The translations under genes and the position numbers were made by a program. The notes under the pieces were generated by a model, which made no database searches, was not told the origin of the DNA, and saw only the letters and a list, made by a program, of their open reading frames with translations. From positions 31,059 to 95,058 of the forward strand of contig NZ_JAIWNB010000037.1 in assembly GCF_020215705.1 (NCBI RefSeq): a stretch of DNA of 64,000 nt, read 5' to 3'. Positions 16,207 to 24,513 of the stretch are shown here, in pieces. The stretch comes from Nonomuraea aurantiaca (lineage in GTDB: Bacteria > Actinomycetota > Actinomycetes > Streptosporangiales > Streptosporangiaceae). The stretch's first letter is position 1. Every line of letters begins with the position of its first letter.

Positions 16207-17691
16207 TTACTGCATCATCTCGCCGTTGGGGCCGACGATCGACTTGGTCGCGGCGTACTGGGCCTTGTTGTAGACGTCAGCGGTCTCGCCGTCGAAGTAG
16301 GCGGAGCTGATGAAGTCGATCCGGCCGTTGCCGTCCTGGTCGTGGAACATGCTCGTCACGCCGTTGACGTAGCCGGTGCGCTTGTTGTTGTCGTACTTCA
16401 TCAGCCAGGGGCCACCGTCGGCGCCTGGGGTCATGGAGCACTTCAGCACCTGGTGCGTCTCGACCTTGAACGTGTTGACCTGGTAGGTCTTCGTACCGGT
16501 CTTGCCGGCGCACCACTTGGGCGTCACACCGGTGAAGGCCTTGTCGCCGTCGGGGTGGGGGGCGCTGGGGTAGCCGAAGGCGGTGACGGTCTGGCCCATG
16601 GGCTGGTTCCAGGCGACGCCCTGGCCGCCGACGATGTCACCGAGGCGGCCTTGGTCCTTGGCGATGCCGATGACGTACTCGGCCATGTAGTACTTGCGCG
16701 AGGTGCCGGGCTTGACCCACTTTTGTGTGTAGTAGTGGGTGATGAGGTAGTTGCCGGACTTGTCGATGGTCTTCTTGCCCGGGCCCTTGTACGCCTCGTA
16801 CTCCGGCAGGGTGACGGGCACGGTCTCGGGCTCGCCCAACTTGAAGCCGTTGCCCTTGCCGGTCTTGGCGGCCTCGTACTCCTTGTCGCCCACCTCGACC
16901 TTCTCCAGGACCGCGGCGGGGAAGTCGGGGCCCACCTTGTCAGCCGGAGTGTCGGCGCCCTCGGACCAGCAGTGGCCGAGGGTCAGGACGCACTTGGCGT
17001 ACTCGGCGGGGCTGATCTCAACCGGCTTGACCCACTTGTCACCCCGCCACTCCTGGAACTCCTTGAACGACACCTTCTTGTCGTTCGGGAGCGCGAAGCC
17101 GTTGTGCACGGCCACGAACGCGAAGTCACCGTCGTAGTCGTCATAGGTGTCCAGGTCGTAGCTGGTGAAGGCGTAGGCGCCCGCGTACACGCCGAACGGC
17201 GCCTTGCCCTGGTAGTAGCCGGGGACGAACACCCACTTGCGGAAGACGTCCTTGCCGCGCTCGTAGACACAGTGGCCCGCGGTGGCGACCAGGTTGCGGT
17301 TCCTGGCCTGGACGGACGTGGCCGAGCACCAGCGGTAGTTGCCGCCGCTGTCGAGGAAGAAGACCTTGCCGATGGTCTTGGGCAGGTTGACGGCCTTGGT
17401 CTTGGTGGCGGCGGGCGTGGTGCCGGTGGGGGAGGCCGAGCCGGGCTTGCCGTCGGGCGCCTTCGCCTGCGTGGAGACCAGCTTCTGAACGTCCTTGGCG
17501 TCGACGTTGTACTGCGTGGCCTTCTTGAGGGCGGCACCGTTGGCGTCGAGCCAGAAGTAGGCGTTGCTGTAGGCCTCGGCGGCCTTGGGGGCGAGCGGGT
17601 CCTGGACCCAGTCGGGGGCGGCGTTGGCGGGGAGGGCGAGGGCGGCGGCGCTCAGGCTGGCGGCGGTCAGGGGGACGAGCAGGCGCTTCAC
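16207..17691 (-). CDS. Secreted trypsin-fold protein, paralogue 1 (Asp in place of catalytic Ser)
   Basis: 494 residues from the GTG at 17691 (GGAG seven bases upstream). A signal peptide (VKRLLVPLTAASLSAAALAL, cut near PANAA) precedes a propeptide-like stretch. The chymotrypsin fold shows YRWCSATSV, the His motif VATAGHCVY (His140), and DFAFVAV (Asp189). The nucleophile motif reads PGADGGPWL, so residue 425 is Asp (GAC, 16417-16419) instead of Ser. An insert of roughly 130 residues with its own Cys pair (AKCVLTLGHCW) sits before GRLGDIVGGQG. An EF-hand-like loop DQDGNGRID (451-459) lies near the C-terminus. It is likely inactive as a serine protease. Last gene in the array. Confidence 0.85.
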   Translation of the reverse strand: MKRLLVPLTAASLSAAALALPANAAPDWVQDPLAPKAAEAYSNAYFWLDANGAALKKATQYNVDAKDVQKLVSTQAKAPDGKPGSASPTGTTPAATKTKAVNLPKTIGKVFFLDSGGNYRWCSATSVQARNRNLVATAGHCVYERGKDVFRKWVFVPGYYQGKAPFGVYAGAYAFTSYDLDTYDDYDGDFAFVAVHNGFALPNDKKVSFKEFQEWRGDKWVKPVEISPAEYAKCVLTLGHCWSEGADTPADKVGPDFPAAVLEKVEVGDKEYEAAKTGKGNGFKLGEPETVPVTLPEYEAYKGPGKKTIDKSGNYLITHYYTQKWVKPGTSRKYYMAEYVIGIAKDQGRLGDIVGGQGVAWNQPMGQTVTAFGYPSAPHPDGDKAFTGVTPKWCAGKTGTKTYQVNTFKVETHQVLKCSMTPGADGGPWLMKYDNNKRTGYVNGVTSMFHDQDGNGRIDFISSAYFDGETADVYNKAQYAATKSIVGPNGEMMQ

Positions 17692-17697
17692 TGAGGA

Positions 17698-17728
17698 TCT
17701 CCACAAAGTTAACAAGCAGATGTGGAGA
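17698..17728 (-). promoter_or_regulatory. Leader hairpin covering the ribosome binding site of paralogue 1
   Basis: On the minus strand TCTCCACA and TGTGGAGA pair perfectly (8 bp) around a 15-base loop. The 3' arm contains the GGAG that serves the GTG at 17691. Folding would block translation initiation. TAGGGT just upstream is a plausible -10. Confidence 0.5.
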
Positions 17729-17837
17729 CCCTATCGACCCACTGGTCACTCTGGTAACAGATCGTGCGGGAGTGTTACAGAAATGGTGGAGTACCAGGTC
17801 ATGGCCTGGTTTGTGGGGCCTGGTTTGTGCGGAAAGG

Positions 17838-17870
17838 CTGAAGGGCCCGGCAGGATGCCGGGCCCTTCAG
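17838..17870 (-). terminator. Terminator after peptidase paralogue 2
   Basis: A perfect 15-bp stem (CTGAAGGGCCCGGCA and its complement) around the loop GGA, between the paralogue 2 stop (17916) and the paralogue 1 promoter. It indicates that paralogue 1 has its own promoter. Confidence 0.88.
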
Positions 17871-17915
17871 TGAAGCAGGTGAACGATGACCTAGATCCTC
17901 GTTCGGTTCAGCTAA

Positions 17916-19433
17916 CTACTTGACGAGCTTGCCGGACCACGAGGCCGCAGCGGCCTTGTAGATCGCGGCGGTCTCACCGTCGAAGTAAGCCGAGGTGATG
18001 GTGTCGTAGCGCTTGTTGCCATCGACGTCCACGATGAGGCTGGTGACGCCGTTGACGTAGCCGAGACGCTTCGAGTTGCTGTAGTTCGCCAGCCACGGGC
18101 CACCGTCGTAACCGGCGGTGACGGCGCACTTCAGCGACTGGTGCTCCTCGACCTTACGGGCCGGGACCTTGATGACGTTCTTGGCAGTCTTGCCGTAGCA
18201 CCACTTCGGCGCAACACCGGTGTAGGGCTTGCTGCCATCAGGGTTCTGGCCGTACGGGTAACCGAAGGTACGAACGACCTTGCCGGGAGCCTGGTTCCAG
18301 GACACGCCCTGGCCGCCGACGACGTCACCGAGGCGACCGACGTCCTTGAGCGGAGAAGCGACGGTGTAGAACTCGGTACGGAAGTACTCGACCTTGGCGG
18401 TCTTCTTCACCCAGTACCGGAGGTAGTTGTGGGTGATGGTGAAGTTGCCCTTGGGGTCGATCTTCCGGTAGCCCGGGCCGGTGTAGGCCTTGTACTGCGA
18501 CTCCGTGACGTTCTGAGTCCAGACGAAAGGCGACTTGCCGCCGTTCACCTTGCCCGAGGGGGCAGCGTTGTACTGCTCGACGCTGACTTCCTTGAGGGTC
18601 ATGATGGCGCCGGGGTAGTCCGGGCCGACAAGGTCCTCGATCGTGGAAGGCTTGGCCCAGGCGTCCGGGGTCTCGCCACCATTGAGGTCCTTGATCTTCG
18701 TGTACTCGGCCTCGGTGATCGAGATGTCCTTAGCGAACTTCTCGCCCTGGTAGGCGTCGTACTCAGACTTGGAGACCTTGGTCGGGGCACCGTTGCTCTG
18801 CACGCCGCCGATGCCGTTGTACACGGTCACGAACGCGTAGTCGCGGTCGAAGTCCTCGTACACGTCGAAGTCGTAGTGCGTGAAGGCCTGCTTGCCCACG
18901 TACACACCGTAAGGCGTCTTGCCCTGGTAGTAGCCCGGGACGAAGACCCAGCGCGAAACGACCTCGTCGTTGCCGGCGATGTCGTAGACGCAGTGACCGG
19001 CCGTGGCGACCAGGTTGCGGTACTGCGACTGGATCGAGGTGCCCGAGCACCAGTACAGCTTGCCGTCGCGGCCCTCGAAGAACACCTTGCCGATGGTCTT
19101 CGGCATGTTGACGTTCTGGGACTTGACGGTGACCTTGGTCTCCTCGCCAATCGGCTTGGAGCCGCCCGGCTTGGTGTCGGCGCTATAACCGCCACCACGG
19201 GAGATCTTCTCAACCTCGAGGGAGTCGGGGTTGAAGGCCACTGCCTGCGAGAGGGCCGCGTTGTTCGACTTGGTCCAGAAGTTCAGGGTCTCTTCAGCCT
19301 GAGCCTGAGTCTTCGCCAGGGCGTCGGACGCGACGTCGCCGCTCGCGTTGGCAGCAGCGGTACCGGCGAGGCCGGCAGCCAGAAGACCGGTGGCCAGAAT
19401 GGCACCACCGGCGGGGAGGAGGATGCGCTTCAA
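17916..19433 (-). CDS. Secreted trypsin-fold protein, paralogue 2 (Asp in place of catalytic Ser)
   Basis: 505 residues from the TTG at 19433 (AAGGAG upstream), which gives a clean signal peptide LKRILLPAGGAILATGLLAA ending near AAANA; an ATG at 19475 in frame would put 14 charged residues before it. Triad positions: His147 in VATAGHCVY, Asp198 in DYAFVTV, and Asp443 (codon 18105-18107) in AGYDGGPWL where Ser is expected. It has the long insert of paralogues 1 and 3, but the insert Cys pair is replaced by Ile and Ala (YTKIKDLNGGETPDAWAK). EF-hand-like loop DVDGNKRYD at 469-477. Otherwise very close to paralogue 3. Confidence 0.85.
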   Translation of the reverse strand: MKRILLPAGGAILATGLLAAGLAGTAAANASGDVASDALAKTQAQAEETLNFWTKSNNAALSQAVAFNPDSLEVEKISRGGGYSADTKPGGSKPIGEETKVTVKSQNVNMPKTIGKVFFEGRDGKLYWCSGTSIQSQYRNLVATAGHCVYDIAGNDEVVSRWVFVPGYYQGKTPYGVYVGKQAFTHYDFDVYEDFDRDYAFVTVYNGIGGVQSNGAPTKVSKSEYDAYQGEKFAKDISITEAEYTKIKDLNGGETPDAWAKPSTIEDLVGPDYPGAIMTLKEVSVEQYNAAPSGKVNGGKSPFVWTQNVTESQYKAYTGPGYRKIDPKGNFTITHNYLRYWVKKTAKVEYFRTEFYTVASPLKDVGRLGDVVGGQGVSWNQAPGKVVRTFGYPYGQNPDGSKPYTGVAPKWCYGKTAKNVIKVPARKVEEHQSLKCAVTAGYDGGPWLANYSNSKRLGYVNGVTSLIVDVDGNKRYDTITSAYFDGETAAIYKAAAASWSGKLVK

Positions 19434-19470
19434 GGTAACTCCTTGGTCTGTCGTGGAGCGCTTCTTGCGC

Positions 19471-19494
19471 CCCATGCGTCAGTAAAGGGATAGC
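19471..19494 (-). repeat. 24-bp leader block shared with paralogue 3 (copy A)
   Basis: These 24 bases are identical to 21415-21438. On the minus strand TAAGTT at 19498-19503 is a candidate -10, which would place transcription start at about the first base of the block. The block is therefore probably the conserved 5' end of the mRNA. The rest of 19504-19789 shows no gene; the 11-base core CCCATGCGTCA recurs at 19750-19760. Confidence 0.6.
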
Positions 19495-19789
19495 CAGAAC
19501 TTACAGTGTGGATCTTGAAGTGCGGTAGCTGCTTTGGCAGGAAAAACGGCGCTAAGGCGGGCGTGATCGTTCTGTGATGTTTAAGTCGCGATAGAGGATG
19601 ACTTGCCGGAAGTGTCGGATGACACCGTTTCCGCAGATCAACATAAGGAAGTTGTCAGTGTGACTGCGGTGGCTCGAGTGCCGCCCTCTCGGCGGCCCGT
19701 CAGCTGATGTGACACAGATCACATCGACTTGATGGCACCGTCCGGGCGTCCCATGCGTCAAAACGCCCTTCAGATTTGTCCGGGAACGC

Positions 19790-19818
19790 CGAAGGGCCCG
19801 GCGATGCCGGGCCCTTCG
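19790..19818 (-). terminator. Terminator after peptidase paralogue 3
   Basis: CGAAGGGCCCGGC, loop GAT, GCCGGGCCCTTCG: a perfect 13-bp stem 48 bases past the paralogue 3 stop. Its core is the same GAAGGGCCCGGC as the terminator after paralogue 2, consistent with tandem duplication of whole units. Confidence 0.88.
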
Positions 19819-19865
19819 CGAGTTACCGCTGTGCGCACCGTCCTGGAACGGTCGCGGTGCGTTAC

Positions 19866-21374
19866 TTAGAGGATCTTGCCGGACCACACGTTCGCCGCGG
19901 ACTTGTAGACCGCAGCGGTCTCACCGTCGAAGTACGGCGAGGAGATGTAGTCGACTCGCTTGTTGCCGTCCTGGTCGTTGAAGGTGCTGGTGACACCGTT
20001 CACGTAGCCGAGACGCTTGGTGTTGCTGTAGTTGAGCAGCCAGGGGCCACCGTCGGCGCCCTCGGTCATCGCGCACTTGAGCGCGACGTGCTCTTCGATC
20101 TTCTTGGCGGCCGAGCCGACGACCTTCTTGCTGGTCTTGCCGTAGCACCACTTGGGCGTGATGCCCGTGTAGTTCTTGTGGCCGTCGGGGTGCGCCGCGG
20201 CCGGGTAGCCGAACACGCGGACGTACTTGCCCGTGGGCTGGTTCCAGGACACGCCCTGGCCACCGACGACGTCACCGAGACGACCGGCGTCCTTGGCGAA
20301 GCCCTCGACGATGTAGAAGACAGTCTTGTAGTAACCCTTGATGTCTGTCTTCTTCACCCAGTTCTTGACGAAGTAGTGGGTGATCGTGAAGTTGCCCTTG
20401 GAGTCGATCTTCCGGTAGCCCGGGCCCTTGTAGGCGTCGTACTCGCTCTTGGTGACGTTCTCCGTCTTGGTGGCGGCGGGCGCCTTGGTGCCGTTGGCCT
20501 TGCCCGTCGGAGCGGCGTCGTACTGCTCCTTGGCGACCTCGGTGAGGGCCTTGATGGCACCGGGGTAGTCCGGGCCCACGACCTCGATCTTGCTGTCCGT
20601 CTTGGCCCAGCAGTCCGGGGTCTCGCCGCCGTTGAGGTCCTTGCACTTCTGGTACTCGGCCTCAGTGATCGCCACGTCCTTGGCGTCCTTGATGCCCTGG
20701 AACTTGTCGAAGTCGGCCTTGGAGACCTGCTTCGCGGTTCCGCCACCGAGCTGGATGCCGTTGTACACGGTCACGAACGCGTAGTCGCGGTCGTAGTCCT
20801 CGTACACGTCGAAGTCGTAGTGGGTGAAGGCCTGCTTACCCACGTAGATCCCGAACGGCGTCTTGCCCTGGTAGTAGCCGGGCACGAAGACCCACTTGGA
20901 CATGACGTCCGAGTTGGTGGCGGTGTCGTAGACGCAGTGGCCGGCCGTGGCGACCAGGTTGCGGTACTTCGACTGGACCGAAGTGGCCGAGCACCACTTC
21001 TTCTCGCCCTTGCTGTTGACGAAGAACACCTTGCCGATGGTCTTCGGCATGTTCACGTTCTGGACCTTGGTGGAGGTCTTCTTCTCCTGGCCGATCGGGA
21101 CGGACGAGCCAGGCTTGCTGTCGGCGCTGTAGCCGCCCTTGCTCTGCAGCTTGGCGACGTCGCCGGAGTCCCAGACGTTGGACTCCTTCGCGGCCTTGAG
21201 GGCGGCGTTGTTGGTGCCCGCCCAGAATTCCGCGATGGCCTTGGCGTCAGCGGCGCTCTTCGCCATCGGGTCGGAGGCTACGTCGCTGGCGGCCGTGGCG
21301 GTACCGGCGAGGCCGGCAGCCAGAAGGCCGGTAGCCAGGATGGCGCCACCGGCGGGGATGAGGATGCGCTTCAA
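19866..21374 (-). CDS. Secreted trypsin-fold protein, paralogue 3 (Asp in place of catalytic Ser)
   Basis: 502 residues from the TTG at 21374 (AAGGAG eight bases upstream). Signal peptide LKRILIPAGGAILATGLLAA, probably cut near TATAA. His146 in VATAGHCVY and Asp197 in DYAFVTV are kept; residue 441 in EGADGGPWL is Asp (codon 20052-20054). The insert of about 115-130 residues holds a Cys pair (YQKCKDLNGGETPDCWAK). EF-hand-like loop DQDGNKRVD near 467-475 precedes SPYFDGETAAVY, a C-terminal signature shared by paralogues 1-4. Predicted to be an exported pseudoprotease. It has its own promoter and terminator. Confidence 0.85.
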   Translation of the reverse strand: MKRILIPAGGAILATGLLAAGLAGTATAASDVASDPMAKSAADAKAIAEFWAGTNNAALKAAKESNVWDSGDVAKLQSKGGYSADSKPGSSVPIGQEKKTSTKVQNVNMPKTIGKVFFVNSKGEKKWCSATSVQSKYRNLVATAGHCVYDTATNSDVMSKWVFVPGYYQGKTPFGIYVGKQAFTHYDFDVYEDYDRDYAFVTVYNGIQLGGGTAKQVSKADFDKFQGIKDAKDVAITEAEYQKCKDLNGGETPDCWAKTDSKIEVVGPDYPGAIKALTEVAKEQYDAAPTGKANGTKAPAATKTENVTKSEYDAYKGPGYRKIDSKGNFTITHYFVKNWVKKTDIKGYYKTVFYIVEGFAKDAGRLGDVVGGQGVSWNQPTGKYVRVFGYPAAAHPDGHKNYTGITPKWCYGKTSKKVVGSAAKKIEEHVALKCAMTEGADGGPWLLNYSNTKRLGYVNGVTSTFNDQDGNKRVDYISSPYFDGETAAVYKSAANVWSGKIL

Positions 21375-21414
21375 GGGAACTGCTCCTTGCTCTGTCGTGG
21401 GACGCAACAGGTGT

Positions 21415-21438
21415 CCCATGCGTCAGTAAAGGGATAGC
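21415..21438 (-). repeat. 24-bp leader block shared with paralogue 2 (copy B)
   Basis: Identical to 19471-19494. On the minus strand TATGTT at 21443-21448 is the candidate -10, again placing the start of transcription at the edge of the block. The leader of paralogue 4 has a diverged relative of the same block. The remaining gap to 21718 holds no gene I can support. Confidence 0.6.
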
Positions 21439-21718
21439 AAGGAACATAGCGTGGTGATCTCCGCAGGTAAAAGCCGTTCTGGGGCATCCGGAAGCCCGCC
21501 TTACCGCCGTTACCGTCTTGTTACCAGTCAGAGATCTTCGCGGAAAGTGATCGATAGACCACGTTTTCGCTGGGTATGTGGGGAATGCGGCGAGGCGGCA
21601 GTGAAGGGCGTGTCACGTCGAGTAGGCGGCTCAATGTGATTCAGATCACAGGAACCAGATTGGCGCGAGTTCCGTCTAATATCGCCAAATCCGCATAAAT
21701 GATCTTGAAAGAGCACGC

Positions 21719-21754
21719 AAAAGGGGCTCGGCCGAACCCGGCCGAGCCCCTTTT
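21719..21754 (-). terminator. Terminator after peptidase paralogue 4
   Basis: AAAAGGGGCTCGGCCG, loop AACC, CGGCCGAGCCCCTTTT: a perfect 16-bp stem with an A/T flank on both sides, 14 bases past the paralogue 4 stop. A strong intrinsic terminator. Confidence 0.92.
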
Positions 21755-21767
21755 GGGTGTTGCGTGG

Positions 21768-22934
21768 TTACTTGTACAGCTCGCCGTTCGGGCCGACGAT
21801 CTTGCCGGACCACGTGTTCTTGGCCGAGTTGTACACAGCGGCCGTCTCACCGTCGAAGTACGGCGAGGTGATGTAGTCGATCCGGTCGTTGCCGTCCTGG
21901 TCGGCGAAGGTGCTGGTCACGCCGTTGACGTAGCCCAGACGCTTGCCGTTGCTGTAGTTGGCCAGCCAGGGGCCGCCGTCGAAGCCGGGCGTCACGGCGC
22001 ACTTGAGGCCGATGTGCTCCTCGATCTTCAGCCACGGGGCGCCCACGGCCTTGGCGGTGGTCTTGTTGTAGCACCACTTCGGCGTCACGCCGCTGTAGGG
22101 CTTGTTGCCGTCAGGGTGCGGGCCGGCCGGGTAGCCGAACGCGCGGACCTGCTTGCCGGTGGGCTGGTTCCAGGACACGCCCTGGCCGCCGACGACGTCG
22201 CCGAGTCGGCCGGCGTCCTTGGACAGCAGAATGTAGTAGCGCCCGCCCCAGTTCCGCTTGGGGCCGACGAAGTCGTCGTACTCCTTCTTGGTCACCTGCT
22301 TGACGCCGTTGAAGGAGATGCCGTTGTAGACGGTCACGAACGCGTAGTCGCGGTCGTAGTCCTCGTACACGTCGAAGTCGGAGTGGGTGAAGGCCTGCTT
22401 GCCCACGTAGATCCCGAACGGAGCCTTGCCCTCGTAGTAGCCGGGCACGAAGACCCAGTTGTCGAGCGTGGCCTTGTTGCTGTCGGTGTCGTAGACGCAG
22501 TGGCCGGCCGTGGCGACCAGGTTGCGGTAGTTCGACTGGATGGACGTGGCCGAGCAGTAGCGGAACTTGCCCTTGCCGTCGACGAAGAAGACCTTGCCGA
22601 GCGTCTTGGGCATGTTCACGTTCTGGGCCTTGCCGGGGGCCTTCTTCTCCTCCCCGATGGGAGTGGCGCTGCCCGGGTTGCCGTCAGGGCTGTAGCCGCC
22701 CTTCGAGACGACCTTCCTGACTTCCTTGGCGTCCCAGGGGTACGCGGTGGCGGAGCGGAGGGCGGCGAAGTTCGACGCGGCCCAGAAGGACGCGACCGAG
22801 GAGGCCTGTTGCGTGTTGCGGGCCATGGGGTCGGTGGCGATGTCGCCTTGTGCCTGAGCGGTGCCTGCCAGGCCGGCGGCCAGGAGGCCGGTCGCCAGGA
22901 CGGCGCTACCGGCCGGGAAAAGGATGCGCTTCAA
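21768..22934 (-). CDS. Secreted trypsin-fold protein, paralogue 4 (Asp in place of catalytic Ser; insert deleted)
   Basis: 388 residues from the TTG at 22934 (GGAG upstream). Signal peptide LKRILFPAGSAVLATGLLAA. His145 and Asp196 are conserved; PGFDGGPWL has Asp319 (codon 21978-21980) at the Ser position. Compared with paralogue 3, about 115 residues are missing between QVTKKEYDDFVG and YYILLSKDAGRLGD, leaving a short join. EF-hand-like loop DQDGNDRID is present. The last residues, KIVGPNGELYK, are shared with paralogue 1 (SIVGPNGEMMQ) and not with 2 or 3. It looks like the compact form of the variant group. Confidence 0.85.
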   Translation of the reverse strand: MKRILFPAGSAVLATGLLAAGLAGTAQAQGDIATDPMARNTQQASSVASFWAASNFAALRSATAYPWDAKEVRKVVSKGGYSPDGNPGSATPIGEEKKAPGKAQNVNMPKTLGKVFFVDGKGKFRYCSATSIQSNYRNLVATAGHCVYDTDSNKATLDNWVFVPGYYEGKAPFGIYVGKQAFTHSDFDVYEDYDRDYAFVTVYNGISFNGVKQVTKKEYDDFVGPKRNWGGRYYILLSKDAGRLGDVVGGQGVSWNQPTGKQVRAFGYPAGPHPDGNKPYSGVTPKWCYNKTTAKAVGAPWLKIEEHIGLKCAVTPGFDGGPWLANYSNGKRLGYVNGVTSTFADQDGNDRIDYITSPYFDGETAAVYNSAKNTWSGKIVGPNGELYK

Positions 22935-23123
22935 GGTAAAACTCCAGACGCGGGGCGCCTCGTGCACCCCAGAATGCAGCAAACGGACAGGCGGGAACCT
23001 ATCGGTCTGACTCTGGTCGTGTGAATTACCCGTTACCGCAGTAAAGCGCGACGATCATGGCCGTGACCATCTCGAGATGTGAAACCGGCTGATCACTCGG
23101 GGTGGCGATACGCTGGGTGTAAC

Positions 23124-24200
23124 TTACGTCACATTTTGCGGCGTTGCGAGCCCTGCGGCGCGTCGGTAGACCTCGCCGGTCGTGGCGTTGAAGGTCGGCG
23201 AGGACACCGCGTCGTAACCGCCCTTGGCGTCTCTGTTCCAGGTCAGGCTGTTGATTCCGGTGAGGAGTCCGACCTTCTGCGCGGGCTGGTAGTTGAGCAA
23301 CCAGGGGCCGCCGCTGGCGCCGGCGCTGAAGTCGCACGGCTGAAGTTGCACGCCGTACTGAAGGTCGAGGCTGGGGGAGACCGTGCGTCTCGTGCTCCCC
23401 GAGCAGACCTTCAGTGTCTTGCCGTCGAACGGGTGGCTGCCGTCGGGCTGCGGGCCCGCCGGGTAGCCGAAGGCGGTGATCGTGAGGGCCAGGCCCTTGC
23501 CGAGCGTCAGGCCCTGCCCACCGACGTTGTCCTGCAGCCGGCCCACGTCCTGCATGGTGAGCTGGCCGCTCTTCTCGACCCACTTGAAGCCGCGGTGCAC
23601 GGTCACGAACGCGTAGTCGAAGTCGTAGTCGCCCTTGCCCGGCCAGTCCTCGTGCATGCTGATCGCGGCGCCCACGTAGATGCCGTCGGGCGTTGCCCCA
23701 CCGGGACCCGGATTGGGGACGAAGATCCAGTAATCGGCGGGCTTGGCCTGGCGCGAGTCGTACGCGCAGTGTCCGGCGGTCGCTACCACGCTGCGGTTCT
23801 TGGCCGCGATCGAGCTGGCCGAGCACCAGTATTCCTTGTCGCCGAAGCGGAAGAAGACCTTGCCCATGGTCTTGGCGGCCGCGCTGCCCTTCGGGAGGGC
23901 GGGTCCGACGTTCGACAGGACCTGCGAGCGCTTCGCCTGGACGATCTGGCCCGCCCCGCCGGCGGTCGTGGCGGTGGGCGAGGATTGCGAAGCCGGCGTG
24001 GCGGGGCTGTACTGGTCGGCCTTCCTGAGCTGGTCGGGCTTCCAGTACTCGGCGACCTTCTTCATGTCCGCCGCCGACTTCGCCAGCGTGACCGAGTAGA
24101 CCCGGCTGTTCGGCGCGGCCGAGGCGGTCCCCGCGAGGGCAGGCAGCATCAGCAGCGCGCTGAGCGCAGCCGCTACCAGGTGCCATGCCCGGGGGATCAT
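23124..24200 (-). CDS. Secreted trypsin-like serine peptidase, paralogue 5 (intact triad)
   Basis: 358 residues from an ATG (MIPRAWHLVAAALSALLMLP, cut near SASAA or TASAA). The propeptide-like stretch has the family motif EYWKPDQLRKADQY. His144 (VATAGHCAYD), Asp195 (DYAFVTVHRG) and Ser296 (SAGASGGPWL) complete the triad, so it should be an active exported endopeptidase. It has no long insert, and its EF-hand-like loop is degenerate (NRDAKGGYD). It is the most diverged member. No clear terminator separates it from paralogue 4. Confidence 0.87.
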   Translation of the reverse strand: MIPRAWHLVAAALSALLMLPALAGTASAAPNSRVYSVTLAKSAADMKKVAEYWKPDQLRKADQYSPATPASQSSPTATTAGGAGQIVQAKRSQVLSNVGPALPKGSAAAKTMGKVFFRFGDKEYWCSASSIAAKNRSVVATAGHCAYDSRQAKPADYWIFVPNPGPGGATPDGIYVGAAISMHEDWPGKGDYDFDYAFVTVHRGFKWVEKSGQLTMQDVGRLQDNVGGQGLTLGKGLALTITAFGYPAGPQPDGSHPFDGKTLKVCSGSTRRTVSPSLDLQYGVQLQPCDFSAGASGGPWLLNYQPAQKVGLLTGINSLTWNRDAKGGYDAVSSPTFNATTGEVYRRAAGLATPQNVT

Positions 24201-24463
24201 GGAAATGCCTTGCCTTTGGGGGTTAGTACTTCTGGGGGTGTAACGATGGATTTTTCCAGATCACTCACTGTATTGCAGCTCGGATGGAGATTCGTTATCT
24301 GATCAAGCGTGACTTGTGTCCCATAAGGGGTGCGTCAAGGGTTCCATCCGGATAGCGTCTCCGATCCATGTAGGGGATCGTTTCAGCACGTCAGAGGCAT
24401 AGTACATGAGCGGACTTCGTTGTCCATCCGCTTTTCCTGGGTGTTTCTGATCACGCGTGAGAA

Positions 24464-24491
24464 GGGCCCCGGCCGGGAGAGACCGGGGCCC
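24464..24491 (-). terminator. Terminator after peptidase paralogue 6
   Basis: GGGCCCCGG and CCGGGGCCC pair (9 bp) around a ten-base loop, 23 bases past the paralogue 6 stop. The remainder of 24201-24463 is the promoter region of paralogue 5 and lower-GC spacer, with nothing else I can support. Confidence 0.75.
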
Positions 24492-24513
24492 AGGGATGGG
24501 TGCTGCCTCGTAG

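Noticed and set aside
19750..19760. Third copy of the CCCATGCGTCA core of the peptidase leader
   Set aside because: No promoter or ribosome binding site goes with it; probably a duplication remnant.
16342..21437. Long plus-strand frames opposite the peptidase paralogues
   Set aside because: Each mirrors a conserved minus-strand gene with signal peptide and protease motifs; they are codon-bias shadows.
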